Numbered from the stretch's first letter, positions 17,798 to 27,970 are shown. The stretch: DNA of 64,000 bases from Deltaproteobacteria bacterium (GCA_017644045.1 JAEPMI010000016.1:108264-172263), one strand, 5' to 3'. Numbers and translations are program-made. Notes: generated by a model not told the origin, from the sequence alone.

Positions 17798-18591
17798 CCT
17801 TGGACGACGACCCCACCCTCGAGACCGAGACCACCGAAGAGAGCGCGCCGCGCCGCAAGAAGCGCTCGGCGAAGAGCAAGCGCGGCGACCACCAGCTGCG
17901 CATGAAGGACCTGTGCGCCGCCACCGGCCTCGAGCGACAGGCGATCCACTTCTACATCCAGCAGGGCCTGCTCCCGCCAGGGAAGAAGACGGGCCGCAAC
18001 ATGGCCTGGTACTCGGACGAGCACGTGCAGCGGCTGCAGCTCATCAAGAAGCTGCAGCACGAGCGCTTCCTCCCGCTCAAGGCGATCAAGGCCATCCTCG
18101 ACGGCCGCGAGGAGAGCTTCGCGCCCGAGCAGCACCAGTTCCTCGCGCGGGTCCGCGACCGCCTGGCCCCCGAGCTGGTGTCCGGCGAGCCGCAGGATCA
18201 GTTCGTCGACGCCGAGGAGGTGTGCAAGCGCGCCGGCGTCGAGCGCCGCGACGTCGAGGAAGCCGTCGAGCAGGGCATGCTCGGCGTCGAGCAGACCGAG
18301 GATGGCGCGCTGCGCATCGCCGAGCGCGACGTGTGGATGATCGAGACCTTCGGCGAGATGCGCCGCCTCGGGTTCACCCGCGAGCTCGGCTTCACCGTGG
18401 CCGACGTCGCCTTCTACGAGGAGGCCATGAGCCGCCTCTTCCGCGAGGAGATGCGCCTGCTCTCCCGCCGGCTCTCACACCTCCCGCCCGATGAGGCCGC
18501 GCCGATGATCGAACGCGCCCTCCCCGTCATCCACACCTTCCTCACCCGCTACCACGCGCAGCGCGTGCGCGACTTCTTCGGCTCCCTCTGA
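17794..18591 (+). CDS. MerR-family transcriptional regulator
   Basis: This is a 265-residue protein. After a basic Lys/Arg-rich leader (residues ~20-32) comes a MerR winged helix-turn-helix (LCAATGLERQAIHFYIQQGLL, YSDEHVQRLQLIKKLQHERFLPLKAIKAIL). The rest is helical: a second HTH-like stretch (DAEEVCKRAGVERRDVEEAVEQ) and a C-terminal helical domain ending in HAQRVRDFFGSL. No Cys-rich metal-binding loop is present, so an organic ligand is more likely than a metal. It lies between the reductase and the diiron gene and probably acts on the operator at 16332-16358. Confidence 0.88.
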   Translation: MTLDDDPTLETETTEESAPRRKKRSAKSKRGDHQLRMKDLCAATGLERQAIHFYIQQGLLPPGKKTGRNMAWYSDEHVQRLQLIKKLQHERFLPLKAIKAILDGREESFAPEQHQFLARVRDRLAPELVSGEPQDQFVDAEEVCKRAGVERRDVEEAVEQGMLGVEQTEDGALRIAERDVWMIETFGEMRRLGFTRELGFTVADVAFYEEAMSRLFREEMRLLSRRLSHLPPDEAAPMIERALPVIHTFLTRYHAQRVRDFFGSL

Positions 18592-18637
18592 GCCTCGCCG
18601 CGACCCTCCCCAGGATCTCAACGAACGAAAGCGACCG

Positions 18638-19840
<1,203 letters not shown>

Positions 19841-19950
19841 TCGCCTACCCTCGTGAGGTGCCCGGGCCACCTTCCGATCGACCGACGTCCGAGCTCCAAA
19901 CGGAGCTCGAGACGCGCTCGACTACCCGCCCCGGACAGACGGGACAGACG

Positions 19951-20310
19951 ATGTCCGACCTGCCGCTCGTCCTCGTGTCGACCATGGACCGAGGGGCGCT
20001 GCAGCAGCTCGGTCTCCGTCTCTATGGACGTGCGTCGGTGCAGCCGATCCGGACCACGCTCGAGCTCAAGCGACACGCGCGCACGAGCGAGGAGTGCATC
20101 CTGGTGCTCGACTGCGCCGCGCCCGAGATCGACCCGCTCGACGTCGCGACGGCGCTCGCCGTCGTGAGCACGCCGACGGTCGTCGTCTGGGGAGCGTCCC
20201 CCGCCGTGAAGGAAGACCTCGCCGCGTCGACGAGCGGCGCCAAGTGGGTGCACGTCGGACTCGACACCGAGCCCGCGGCGCTCGCCGAGCTGATCAGCTC
20301 GCTGCTCTGA
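19951..20310 (+). CDS. Small receiver-like protein of unknown function
   Basis: This is a 119-residue product from the ATG at 19951. A GTG at 19858 would add 31 low-complexity residues. The pattern of alternating strands and helices (PLVLVST, ECILVLDCAAPEID, TPTVVVWGAS, AKWVHVGLD) resembles a response-regulator receiver fold, with Asp in VLDC at the phospho-acceptor position. The acidic pair at the end of strand 1 and the usual Thr/Lys signature are missing, so phosphorylation is doubtful. It is 110 nt downstream of the diiron gene. The call is fold-level only. Confidence 0.5.
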   Translation: MSDLPLVLVSTMDRGALQQLGLRLYGRASVQPIRTTLELKRHARTSEECILVLDCAAPEIDPLDVATALAVVSTPTVVVWGASPAVKEDLAASTSGAKWVHVGLDTEPAALAELISSLL

Positions 20311-20313
20311 CCC

Positions 20314-20476
20314 TAGACCGCTCACGACTTGCTCTGATCCGCCCTCGCGGGCTGTGCGACCACAGGTCGGCCCCGTCCCTCCTCGCCGATGCTCGGCATC
20401 GACTCGTCGTGCCGAAACCGACCCGCGGCCGCACAGCACCCCGATCATCGGACCATTTCAAGCCGTGAGCGGTCTA
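20314..20476. repeat. 163-bp element bounded by 18-bp inverted repeats
   Basis: The left arm 20314-20331 and right arm 20459-20476 are inverted copies matching at 17 of 18 positions. Inside are nested complementary segments (GCTGTGCG near 20349 with CGCACAGC near 20431) and two small perfect hairpins (CGATGC-TCG-GCATCG and CCGAT-C-ATCGG). It fills the gap between two convergent genes, and the right arm supplies the stop codon of the minus-strand gene. It could be a MITE-like element, a long bidirectional terminator or a structured RNA. No target-site duplication is visible. Confidence 0.6.
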
Positions 20477-21313
20477 TTCTTCGGGGGTCCAGCCTTCGTC
20501 GGCGGTGCCCTCGCCTTCGCCTTCCACCGGCGGTGGCGCGCACGAGTCCGGGCGGGGCTTGCCCGCCGCGTCGAGGTGGACATCGGTCCGCGCCTGCCGG
20601 GCCGCCAGCGCAGCGATCCGCAACACCGCTGGCGGCGCCTCCGGGTCGCAGCCCATGTCGCGCGCCTGCTCGAACGCCTCGGAGGCCTCGTCGCTGCGCT
20701 CGAGCCCGCGGAGAGCCTCACCCTCGCGGAAGAGCGCGTAGGCGTAGAGCGGGTGGTCGATGTGGCCGAGCAGATAGCGGAAGCTCGTTCGCGCCTCCTC
20801 CCAGGCCTCGGCCTCGAGTGCGATCTCTCCCCGGATGGCCCACGCCATGAGCAAGAGGTCCCCACCGCTCAGGTGCCGACTGGTGAAGCGCTCGGCCTTG
20901 CGGCTGGCGTTCCGGGCGCCGGAGCGCCAGGCCGCCCAGAGCTGCACGAAGTCGAGCTCCGCGCGGATCCACGCGTCGCGCACACGCGTCGCCGCCCGCT
21001 GGGCGGCCTGCTGGGTGTCGCGCCACGCGCGCCGCTGCTTCCGCGGCTCGGTCTCGGCCTCGGCCTCGACCATGTAGGCCAGCGCCAGCTCCCGCTGGAG
21101 CGTCTTGCGCTCGGCCCCGCGCGCCTCGCGCATCAAGGGCAACACCGTCTCGGAGTCGCGGACCTCGCCGAAGGTCGACACGTTCTGTTCGCCGTAAGCA
21201 CGGAGGAACGCGTGCCCCTCGAGAGGCTCCGGTCGGTAGTCGCCGCCTCCGCCGCCGGTCTGGGTGCCGCCACAGGCGGCCAAGAGCCCAGCGAGCGCGG
21301 CGACCGCGCGCAT
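20474..21313 (-). CDS. Lipoprotein with helical TPR-like repeats
   Basis: The 279-residue protein begins with a lipoprotein signal (AVAALAGLLAAC) and a Gly-rich tether. The mature part is helical, with repeat-like segments such as LLLMAWAIRGEIALEAEAWEEARTSF and ALFREGEALRGLERSDEASEAFEQA that fit tetratricopeptide helices. The tail is Pro/Glu/Gly-rich. I chose the ATG at 21313 because the signal peptide starts there; 21328 adds five residues. TPR lipoproteins usually scaffold envelope complexes, but no partner is identified here. Confidence 0.7.
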   Translation of the reverse strand: MRAVAALAGLLAACGGTQTGGGGGDYRPEPLEGHAFLRAYGEQNVSTFGEVRDSETVLPLMREARGAERKTLQRELALAYMVEAEAETEPRKQRRAWRDTQQAAQRAATRVRDAWIRAELDFVQLWAAWRSGARNASRKAERFTSRHLSGGDLLLMAWAIRGEIALEAEAWEEARTSFRYLLGHIDHPLYAYALFREGEALRGLERSDEASEAFEQARDMGCDPEAPPAVLRIAALAARQARTDVHLDAAGKPRPDSCAPPPVEGEGEGTADEGWTPEE

Positions 21314-21342
21314 GGTGTTCCCGCCCATGCGCGCAGCGTACC

Positions 21343-22287
21343 TCAGAGCCCGAGAGCCTCGCGATAGGCGTCATCGTCCGGCCCGTGGTGGTTCCAGTAG
21401 TCGGTCAGGATCGCGTGGGTCCGCACCGCGCGCGTGATCCCCTCCTCCCCTTGCTGCCGCTCTTCCCAGCCGAGCACGTCGAAGGGAAAGGCCGGCTCGA
21501 AGACGATCACCAGGGTGCGGCCGAGCTCGGGGTAGCTCACCTCGTAGCGGACCAGCTCCCCGCGGCCGTAGGTCTCGTCGCGGGCACGGTCGACGCTGGC
21601 ACGGGCGGCGTAGGGTCGGATGGGCTGATGGCGGAAACGCAGGTAGTGGAGCGCGGGCACCAGCTCGAGCGCGTCGCCGGTGGGGAGCTGCTCTGCCCCG
21701 AAGCGCCCACGGACGAAGAGCGAGTCCTCGAGCGTCGCGGCACCGAACGACTCGTCGCGGTCGCCCTCCGCCTGGAAGTAGGAACGCAGCTGGAGCGCCC
21801 AGCCGTCGTCGCGGCGATTGAGCTGCGTGAAGGCCTGCCCACACCACTCGGTCACCGTCCCGGTGCTCTTGAGCGCGGCACCCTGCTCCGCCACGAGCCC
21901 GAAGGTCGTGGTCATCACGGTGTACGGGTAGATGCCGGTGTCGAAGCGGCGGTAGGCGTTGAGCTTCAGGACCGACACGTCCTCCTGCCCGTCGTCGAGC
22001 TCGTGCTTGACCTGCGCGTCGGGCAGGAACGGCTCGGTGACGAAGACCAGCACCGCGTCCCCCTCGCGAGCCGCGCCATAGCGCTGCTGCGTCAGCGCGA
22101 AGCGGCTGAGCTCGGCGCTGCCCTGGTACCAGTAGCGATCGAAGGTCGGGAAGCGCCGCGCGTGCTCGGCCGGGCCGTCGAGATCGAGCGCCTCGCCGGA
22201 CGTCGTCGGCTCGGCCGGCGGGGTCGTCTCGCGCCCGCCGCAGCTCAGGAGCAGGACGAACAGACCGGTGGAGAGGGTGGCGCGCAT
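21343..22287 (-). CDS. Conserved lipoprotein of a family often mislabelled as septum formation inhibitor Maf
   Basis: This is a 314-residue lipoprotein (signal LFVLLLSC). Conserved-looking segments are YWYQGSAELSRFALTQQRYG, AVLVFVTEPFLPDAQVKH, VLKLNAYRRFDTGIYPYTVMTT and EWCGQAFTQLNRRDDGW. From memory these match a family found in Bacteroidota and Myxococcota that databases sometimes label Maf. It lacks the nucleotide-pyrophosphatase motifs of true Maf and is exported, so that label would be wrong. The function is unknown. It stops 29 nt before the TPR-like lipoprotein start, in the same orientation. Confidence 0.65.
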   Translation of the reverse strand: MRATLSTGLFVLLLSCGGRETTPPAEPTTSGEALDLDGPAEHARRFPTFDRYWYQGSAELSRFALTQQRYGAAREGDAVLVFVTEPFLPDAQVKHELDDGQEDVSVLKLNAYRRFDTGIYPYTVMTTTFGLVAEQGAALKSTGTVTEWCGQAFTQLNRRDDGWALQLRSYFQAEGDRDESFGAATLEDSLFVRGRFGAEQLPTGDALELVPALHYLRFRHQPIRPYAARASVDRARDETYGRGELVRYEVSYPELGRTLVIVFEPAFPFDVLGWEERQQGEEGITRAVRTHAILTDYWNHHGPDDDAYREALGL

Positions 22288-22330
22288 GAGCCAACCCTGG
22301 GGCGATCCGAGCGGAACTGCCAGACCTGGA

Positions 22331-24643
22331 TCAGCGCGGAACGGCCGGGCGCCGCGAACCGGTGCGCGGCGGCACGGTCGTGGTCGGAGCGGTCGGTGCC
22401 TCGATGTCGGGGTTCGCCTGCGTGGGCGCGGAGGGCTGGCGCGCCTGACGCTCGAGCTGCTCGATGCGGCGGCGGGCGGCAGCGAGCGCCGACTGAGCCT
22501 CGTCGCGCTCGCTGGTGAGCTGAGCGATGCGCCCCTGGGCCTGCCGGAGCTGCTCGCCCGCAGCCGTCGCGGCGGCCCGCGCGGTGTCGAGCTCCTGCTG
22601 AACGGCACCCACCCGAGCGTTGGCCTCGGAGAGCTGGCGGCGCGCGTCGGTCAGCTGGCGCTCGGTCGCCTCCGCCGAGGTCTCGAGCTCGGCGACCCGC
22701 CGCTCCGCCGCCGTCTTCGCGGTGCGCGCCGCCGCGAGATCCGCGGTGAGCGACTCGGCACGCTTGTCGAGCTCCTGGACCTGGCGACGCGCGAGCGTCA
22801 GCCGGCGGCGCGTCACCTGCAGGCTGCCCTCGGCCTCGGCGAGCTGCTCGGCGAGCTGCTCACGGTTCAGGTTCGAGCTCTCGATGCGACCGCGGGCGTC
22901 GGCGATCTCGCCCTCGAGCGCTTCACGCCGCTCCGTCTCGCTCTCGAGGTCGTCGAGCGCCGACGTTCGCTCCGCCTCGAGCGCCGCGGCCTTCTCGCCG
23001 GACTCCTGCGCCTGCGAGTAGAGCTCGTAGGTCACCGTTCCGAAGACCGCGAGCAGCGCGACCGCGAGCGGCCCGAAGATGCGGAGGTTGCGCATCCGCC
23101 GAGCGCGCACGCGCTCCGGTCGGGTCAGGATGTCCTCGAGCTCGTCGGCGAGCTCCGCCGCGGTCGGCCGCTCGGCCGGGTCGAGGGCCAGCCAGCGCTC
23201 GAAGTGCGGCCGGAGGTAGCGGAGCTCCTTGGTCACCGGCGGCTCGGGCATGTCCCGGGCGCGCGATGCGATGAACGTGTCGATGGCTCCACCGGTGATC
23301 TCGGGGGCGGTGTGAGGCTCGAGCGCGTTGCGGAGGCTGAGCGCCAACGCGAAGACGTCGGCCGCCGGCCCGATCGGGTACTCCGGAACGGGCTCGCCTT
23401 CCTGGTGTGCGAACTGTGCCGCCACCTCGGGCGCGAAGTAGGTCGGCGTGCCGGCGATCACGAGCTCGGCGTCGGTCGCGGCCACGCCGAGATCGAGCAG
23501 CACCGGCAGGAGCTGCTGCTGGTCGCCGAAGCCCTCGAGGTTCGCCAGGAAGATGTTGTCCGGCTTCACGTCCTGGTGGCGGACGCCGGACGCGTGCATC
23601 GCGGAGAGCGCGCGCGCGAGCGGGACGAAGATCGCCTGCGCCTCTTCGCGCGTGAGCGGCTCGCGCTCGAGGCGGGTCTCGAGGGTCTCGCCCTCGTACC
23701 AGGGCATGGCGAACCAGAGCCGGCTCTCGTACCAGCCGTGGTCCTTGAACTGAACGATCGACGGATGAAAGACCGCGGCGATGAGGCGCAGCTCGCGGAG
23801 CGCGGCTTCCTTCGCCTGATCGCCCACCGACTGCCGCTTGAGGACCTTGAGCGCGACGTGATGACCCGGGACCGTCAGGTCGCGCGCCCGGTAGACGTCG
23901 GCGAAGCCGCCCGAGCCGATGTACTTCTCGAGCTCGTAGTGCTCGTCGATGATCGTGCCGGTCGGGACGAAGGGCTGCTCGTCCGGATGCTGCGGCGGCG
24001 CGTGCGCGGACGCGATCTCGTCCTCGAGCTTGTCGAGCGCGAAGGCCTCGAGGAGCGCGCGCGGGAGATCGACTCCGTCGCCGGCTCGCTGGAAGAGGCT
24101 GCGCGCCGACGACTCCGCTGCGTCGATGCGCTTCTCGATCGCCTCGGCGGGCTCGCCGAGGACGAAGGCGATCTCCTCGACGGAGAGCTCGCGGGCGTGT
24201 CGGAGCTCGAGGAGCTCGCGGTCCTCGTCGTGCGGCGCCTTCCGAAGCTGCGCGAGGCCGGAGAGGTAGCCACCGCTCCGAGCGCTCTTGGGGCTGTACC
24301 ACTCGAGCGTCACGTTCGAGGGCCGCGGCGCCTGGCTGATCTCGCGCGCCAGACGGAAGAGCCGCGCCTTGATCCCCGGCGGCTCGAGCAGCTGGTCCAC
24401 GCCGCCCTCGCCGACCTGCTCACGGAGGCGGGTCAGTGCGTCGAGGCCGCGCTCCACGGAGCCCAGGCGAATCGTGAGGTACTGACGCAGCCCCTCGGCG
24501 TAGTGTCCGAGCGCGTGGTGCTCGAGCACGTCCCTGACCGTTCCCGCGGTGGGGGACACGGCCGCTGCGCGCCGGGCGGCCAGGAGCAAGGTGCCCTTGG
24601 TCGCGCGCGCTTCGAGCTCGGGGTTGGCGCCGCTCACGTGCAT
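22331..24643 (-). CDS. Membrane Ser/Thr protein kinase with sigma-factor-like N-terminus and C-terminal coiled coil
   Basis: This is a 770-residue protein. Residues ~30-190 resemble a degenerate ECF sigma factor: helices like region 2 (YAEGLRQYLTIRLG, ARLFRLAREIS), then a region 4-like stretch (DRELLELRHARELSVEEIAFVLGEPAEAIEKRID read in parts). A Hanks-type kinase domain follows, with glycine loop GSGGFADVYRA, Lys in HHVALKVLK, HQDVKPDN and LDLGVA in place of DFG, and GTPTYFAPE. HRD is HQD, but the catalytic Asp, Lys and Asn remain. One TM helix (~520-537) and a ~210-residue coiled coil end the protein. It starts a divergent pair with the 24836 lipoprotein. Confidence 0.85.
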   Translation of the reverse strand: MHVSGANPELEARATKGTLLLAARRAAAVSPTAGTVRDVLEHHALGHYAEGLRQYLTIRLGSVERGLDALTRLREQVGEGGVDQLLEPPGIKARLFRLAREISQAPRPSNVTLEWYSPKSARSGGYLSGLAQLRKAPHDEDRELLELRHARELSVEEIAFVLGEPAEAIEKRIDAAESSARSLFQRAGDGVDLPRALLEAFALDKLEDEIASAHAPPQHPDEQPFVPTGTIIDEHYELEKYIGSGGFADVYRARDLTVPGHHVALKVLKRQSVGDQAKEAALRELRLIAAVFHPSIVQFKDHGWYESRLWFAMPWYEGETLETRLEREPLTREEAQAIFVPLARALSAMHASGVRHQDVKPDNIFLANLEGFGDQQQLLPVLLDLGVAATDAELVIAGTPTYFAPEVAAQFAHQEGEPVPEYPIGPAADVFALALSLRNALEPHTAPEITGGAIDTFIASRARDMPEPPVTKELRYLRPHFERWLALDPAERPTAAELADELEDILTRPERVRARRMRNLRIFGPLAVALLAVFGTVTYELYSQAQESGEKAAALEAERTSALDDLESETERREALEGEIADARGRIESSNLNREQLAEQLAEAEGSLQVTRRRLTLARRQVQELDKRAESLTADLAAARTAKTAAERRVAELETSAEATERQLTDARRQLSEANARVGAVQQELDTARAAATAAGEQLRQAQGRIAQLTSERDEAQSALAAARRRIEQLERQARQPSAPTQANPDIEAPTAPTTTVPPRTGSRRPAVPR

Positions 24644-24835
24644 CGGAGTCTAGCGCCCTTTCGCTCCTTTGGAGCGGGTCTTCCGATCGATGTCGTTCGT
24701 GATTCGCACACCCTGGAGACGTACCGAGAGCCCGTTCGCTTCATCCACCGGACGATTCGCGGGGCAAGGCCTGTATCGCTACAGCAGGGGTAGACGGCTG
24801 TTGCCCGCTGGCGCACCGCTTGCCACAGTGGGTCG

Positions 24836-25342
24836 GTGCGTCTCTTTCTTTGCCTCTGCCTCGCGTTCTCGGCGTGCGGCGACGACGACACGGACGGAGA
24901 TCCGCCCGACATGTTCACCGAGCCTCGGGACCTCGCCGGCGCCGAGCCCCGGGTGGAGATCGGGACGGGGATCACGAGCTTCGTCGACATCGCGCACGGC
25001 GCGGACGTGGAGCTGGTGAACGGCCCCCAAGGCGGCTGGCACGTGGACGTCGCCCTCCGACTCTACGACGTGAACCCGCAGGAGCTCACCATGCGCATCG
25101 AGGGCTACGACGCGACGAGCGGCGACCCGGTCGGCGTGCCCATCGAACGCATCCTCACCGAGCGCCGCGTCCAGCCCGAGGGCGACCATTGGCTCCGCGT
25201 GGGCGACCAGCTGATCTTCGCCATCGAGGGGCCCGACGAGGTCACCGACACCGACGTGCGCATCGAAGCTCGAATCACCACGCCCGAGGGTGCGATGGCG
25301 ACCGCCCAGAAGGTCGTGCACGTGATCGACGACGTGCCCTGA
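24836..25342 (+). CDS. Small lipoprotein of unknown function
   Basis: This 168-residue product starts at a GTG, with the lipoprotein signal LFLCLCLAFSAC and an Asp-rich tether (GDDDTDGDPPDMF). The mature domain looks like an immunoglobulin-type beta-sandwich (WHVDVALRLYDVNPQELTMRIEGYD read in parts, DVRIEARITTPEG). No family is recognised. CACAGT lies 6 nt before the GTG. The CapA-like gene starts 20 nt after its stop. Confidence 0.65.
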   Translation: MRLFLCLCLAFSACGDDDTDGDPPDMFTEPRDLAGAEPRVEIGTGITSFVDIAHGADVELVNGPQGGWHVDVALRLYDVNPQELTMRIEGYDATSGDPVGVPIERILTERRVQPEGDHWLRVGDQLIFAIEGPDEVTDTDVRIEARITTPEGAMATAQKVVHVIDDVP

Positions 25343-25362
25343 GGGGTGCCATCCTCCGGTCG

Positions 25363-26658
25363 ATGGGGACTCGCACGTGGCTGGCGTTCACCGCACTGTG
25401 GCTCGGCTGCGGCCAGCCCGTGAGCCGAGCCGAGCCCGCGGATCCGCCGTTCGTCGAGTCGGTGTCCACCGAAACGGGCACGGAAACGGGCACGGGGCCG
25501 GTGGCGCCGGTGTCGCTCTGGGTGACCGGCGACATCCTCCTCAGCGAGGCGGTACGGGACTCGATGAACGCGACCGAGGATCCCGCCGGTGCGTACGCGA
25601 ACGTGCTCGCCCCGATCGCGCGGCTCTGGAACGCGGACGAAGGCGCGTTCGTGTTGGTCAACCTGGAGACGCCGGTCGCGGCGACTCGCCGACGCGCGAT
25701 CGACGCGGCGGAGCCGGTGGAGCGCGGGCTCACCCCGGTCTATCTGCAGGGGCCGCCGTGGCTGCCGGAGGCGCTCGCGCGTGCAGGCGTCGATGGCGTG
25801 ATGCTCGCGAACAACCACGCCCTCGACCAGGAACGCGAAGGGCTGCGCGAGACCATCGAGGCGGCACGCTCCGTCGGCCTCGTGGTCACCGGCGCCGGCA
25901 CCTACCCGCGCCACCGATGGCCCATCGTGCTCGGCGGGGACGAGCCCGAGACCTCGCTGGCGGTGCTGACCTTCTACGACGCGCACGCGAAGGGGTGGGT
26001 CGACCCCGGGGAGTCCGCGCGCTCGTTCCTGGACGACGACGCCGTCGACCTCGTGGCCGCCACCACCGAGCGCCACCGCGTGGTGGCCGTGGTCCACTTC
26101 GTCGGCGAGCTGCGTGAGGAGCCGATGCAGCGCTGGCGCACGCGTGTGCAGCGGCTGATCGACGCGGGCGCAAGCGCCGTCATCGCGCACGGCACCCACG
26201 TGCCGATGGCGGTGGAGCGCATCGACGGCGTGCCGGTCGCCTGGGGCCTCGGCAACTTCGTCGCCGACATGGGCCGGCAGGCGAACCCGCGAAGCTCACG
26301 GGGTCGACGGCTGCCGAAGATCCGGTCGCCAAAGACCCGCGAGGGCCTCGTCGCTCGGGTCGCCCTCGAGCCAGACGGCGAGCTCTCGCTCTCCTTCCTA
26401 CCGACCTGGAGCGGCGACGACCGCTTCATCCGCTGGCACTCGACGCTCCCCGGCGAAGAGGTCCAGTTCGAGCTGACCCCGCTGAGCGCCTGCGGCCCGG
26501 CCCTCACGCTTCCCGAGGAGTGGGCCGAGCCGTGGCGCAGTGAGCTCGCCGGTTGGATCGACGAACGGCGAGACCACCTCGTCGAGGTCAGCGGGCTCGC
26601 CCCGGTCGACTGCGTACCTGGCGAGCCGACCTGGCTGCGCATGGCGGACGCGCCGTGA
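25363..26658 (+). CDS. CapA-family (poly-gamma-glutamate capsule) lipoprotein
   Basis: This is a 431-residue lipoprotein (signal LAFTALWLGC) with a CapA/PgsA-type metallophosphoesterase-like domain. Motifs are SLWVTGDILLSEAVRDS, VLVNLETPV, DGVMLANNHALDQEREGL, VVAVVHFVGE and VIAHGTHVPMAVERIDGVPVAWGLGNF, in the family order. CapA proteins are linked to poly-gamma-glutamate export or anchoring, but many family members lie outside capsule clusters, and no capB or capC is present here. Its stop overlaps the APC permease GTG by 4 nt, which ties it to transport and amidase genes rather than to a capsule locus. Confidence 0.82.
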   Translation: MGTRTWLAFTALWLGCGQPVSRAEPADPPFVESVSTETGTETGTGPVAPVSLWVTGDILLSEAVRDSMNATEDPAGAYANVLAPIARLWNADEGAFVLVNLETPVAATRRRAIDAAEPVERGLTPVYLQGPPWLPEALARAGVDGVMLANNHALDQEREGLRETIEAARSVGLVVTGAGTYPRHRWPIVLGGDEPETSLAVLTFYDAHAKGWVDPGESARSFLDDDAVDLVAATTERHRVVAVVHFVGELREEPMQRWRTRVQRLIDAGASAVIAHGTHVPMAVERIDGVPVAWGLGNFVADMGRQANPRSSRGRRLPKIRSPKTREGLVARVALEPDGELSLSFLPTWSGDDRFIRWHSTLPGEEVQFELTPLSACGPALTLPEEWAEPWRSELAGWIDERRDHLVEVSGLAPVDCVPGEPTWLRMADAP

Positions 26659-27962
26659 CCGAGACGCCGCGCGCGTTCAGTGGCCGCACCGCCACCCTGC
26701 TCGTGGTGGCATCGATGGTGGGCACCGGGGTGTTCACCACCACGGGGCACCTCCTGACGGATCTGACGTCCCCGCTCGCCGTGCTCGCGTGCTGGGGCGT
26801 CGGTGGTCTGCTCGCCCTCTTCGGCGCGCTCGCCTACGGCGAGCTCGCGGTGCGCTTTCCGGAGAGCGGGGGCGAGACCACCCTGACCACGCACCTCTAC
26901 GGGCGGCGCGTGGGGTTCGTGGCGGGCTTCGTCTCGATCGTGGTCGGGTTCGCGGCGCCCATCGCCGCCTCCGCCATCGCCTTCGGTGAGTACGCCGATC
27001 GCGCGCTCGGCGGCGCCGGCGCCGCGGCTTTGCCCGTCGGCGTCGCGCTGCTGGTGCTCATGGTCGCGCTCCACGCGAGCGGACGCGGCGGCGCGCTCTT
27101 CCAGGACTCGTTCACCGTGTTGAAGGTCCTGCTGATCCTCGGCGTCGGAGGGCTCGGGCTCGCGCACGGCGATGGTGGGCGGTTGTCCGTCGCAGTCGAC
27201 GAGGCCGCGGGCGCGATGGTGTCGGCGCCCTTCGCGCTCGGCCTGGTCTACGTGAGCTTCGCGTACGCCGGGTGGAACGCCGCGGCGTACGTCGCCGGCG
27301 AGGTGAAGGACCCGGCGCGCGAGCTCCCGCGCGCGCTCGCGATCGGCGCCGCGGTGGTCACCACGCTCTACCTCCTGCTCAACGCGGCGTTCCTGGTCGC
27401 GGCGCCGGTGGACACGCTCGCGGGCGAGACCGAAGTCGCACACGTCGCGGCCGCCGCGCTCTTCGGCGAGAACGCCGCGCGCGTGGCCAGCGGCATCATC
27501 GCGCTCGGGCTGCTGAGCACCGTCGGTGCGATGGTGCTGACCGGGGCACGCGTCGCCGAAGCCATCGGGCGTCGCTATCCAGCGCTCGGGTTCTTCGCGA
27601 AACGCGACGTCGAAGGCACCACCCCGCGCAACGCCACGCTCCTCCTCGGGGTGATCTCCGCCGCGCTCGCGTTCAGCGCGAGCTTCGACACGCTCCTGAT
27701 CTACACGGGGGTCACCCTCTCCTTCTTCGCCGCGCTGACGGTCGCGGGCGTGTTCGTCGCCCGGCGGCGCGACCCCAACGACCCAGCGCGGCGCGCGAAC
27801 CCGCTGCACCCGTGGTCGACGCTCGCCTTTCTCGCGCTGAGCATCTGGATGATCGTCGCGTCGACCGTGGCCCGACCGATCGCGGCCGCTGCTGCGGGTG
27901 GCACGCTGGCGCTCGGTGCCCTGCTCAGCTTCGTCTTGTCTTCCGACGTCGACCCGCCTTGA
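26655..27962 (+). CDS. APC-superfamily amino acid permease
   Basis: This is a 435-residue integral membrane protein with about 12 hydrophobic helices. The first helix carries the APC motif (VASMVGTGVFTTTGHLL). It also has the helix-6 pattern FVSFAYAGWNAAAYVAGEVKDPARELPRALAIG read in parts, and the late RNATLLLGVISAALAF segment typical of amino acid transporters. The GTG at 26655 overlaps the CapA stop (GTGA). It lies 8 nt upstream of an amidase, so import of an amino acid or amide followed by hydrolysis is a reasonable but unproven link. Confidence 0.88.
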   Translation: MTETPRAFSGRTATLLVVASMVGTGVFTTTGHLLTDLTSPLAVLACWGVGGLLALFGALAYGELAVRFPESGGETTLTTHLYGRRVGFVAGFVSIVVGFAAPIAASAIAFGEYADRALGGAGAAALPVGVALLVLMVALHASGRGGALFQDSFTVLKVLLILGVGGLGLAHGDGGRLSVAVDEAAGAMVSAPFALGLVYVSFAYAGWNAAAYVAGEVKDPARELPRALAIGAAVVTTLYLLLNAAFLVAAPVDTLAGETEVAHVAAAALFGENAARVASGIIALGLLSTVGAMVLTGARVAEAIGRRYPALGFFAKRDVEGTTPRNATLLLGVISAALAFSASFDTLLIYTGVTLSFFAALTVAGVFVARRRDPNDPARRANPLHPWSTLAFLALSIWMIVASTVARPIAAAAAGGTLALGALLSFVLSSDVDPP

Positions 27963-27970
27963 ATGCGGGA

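Noticed and set aside
22268..24793. An 841-codon plus-strand frame opposite the kinase gene
   Set aside because: It is Leu/Arg/Glu-rich with no motif and is the antisense shadow of a gene with complete kinase motifs.
25363..26658. Poly-gamma-glutamate capsule locus
   Set aside because: Only a CapA-family protein is found; capB and capC are absent and the neighbours are a permease and an amidase.
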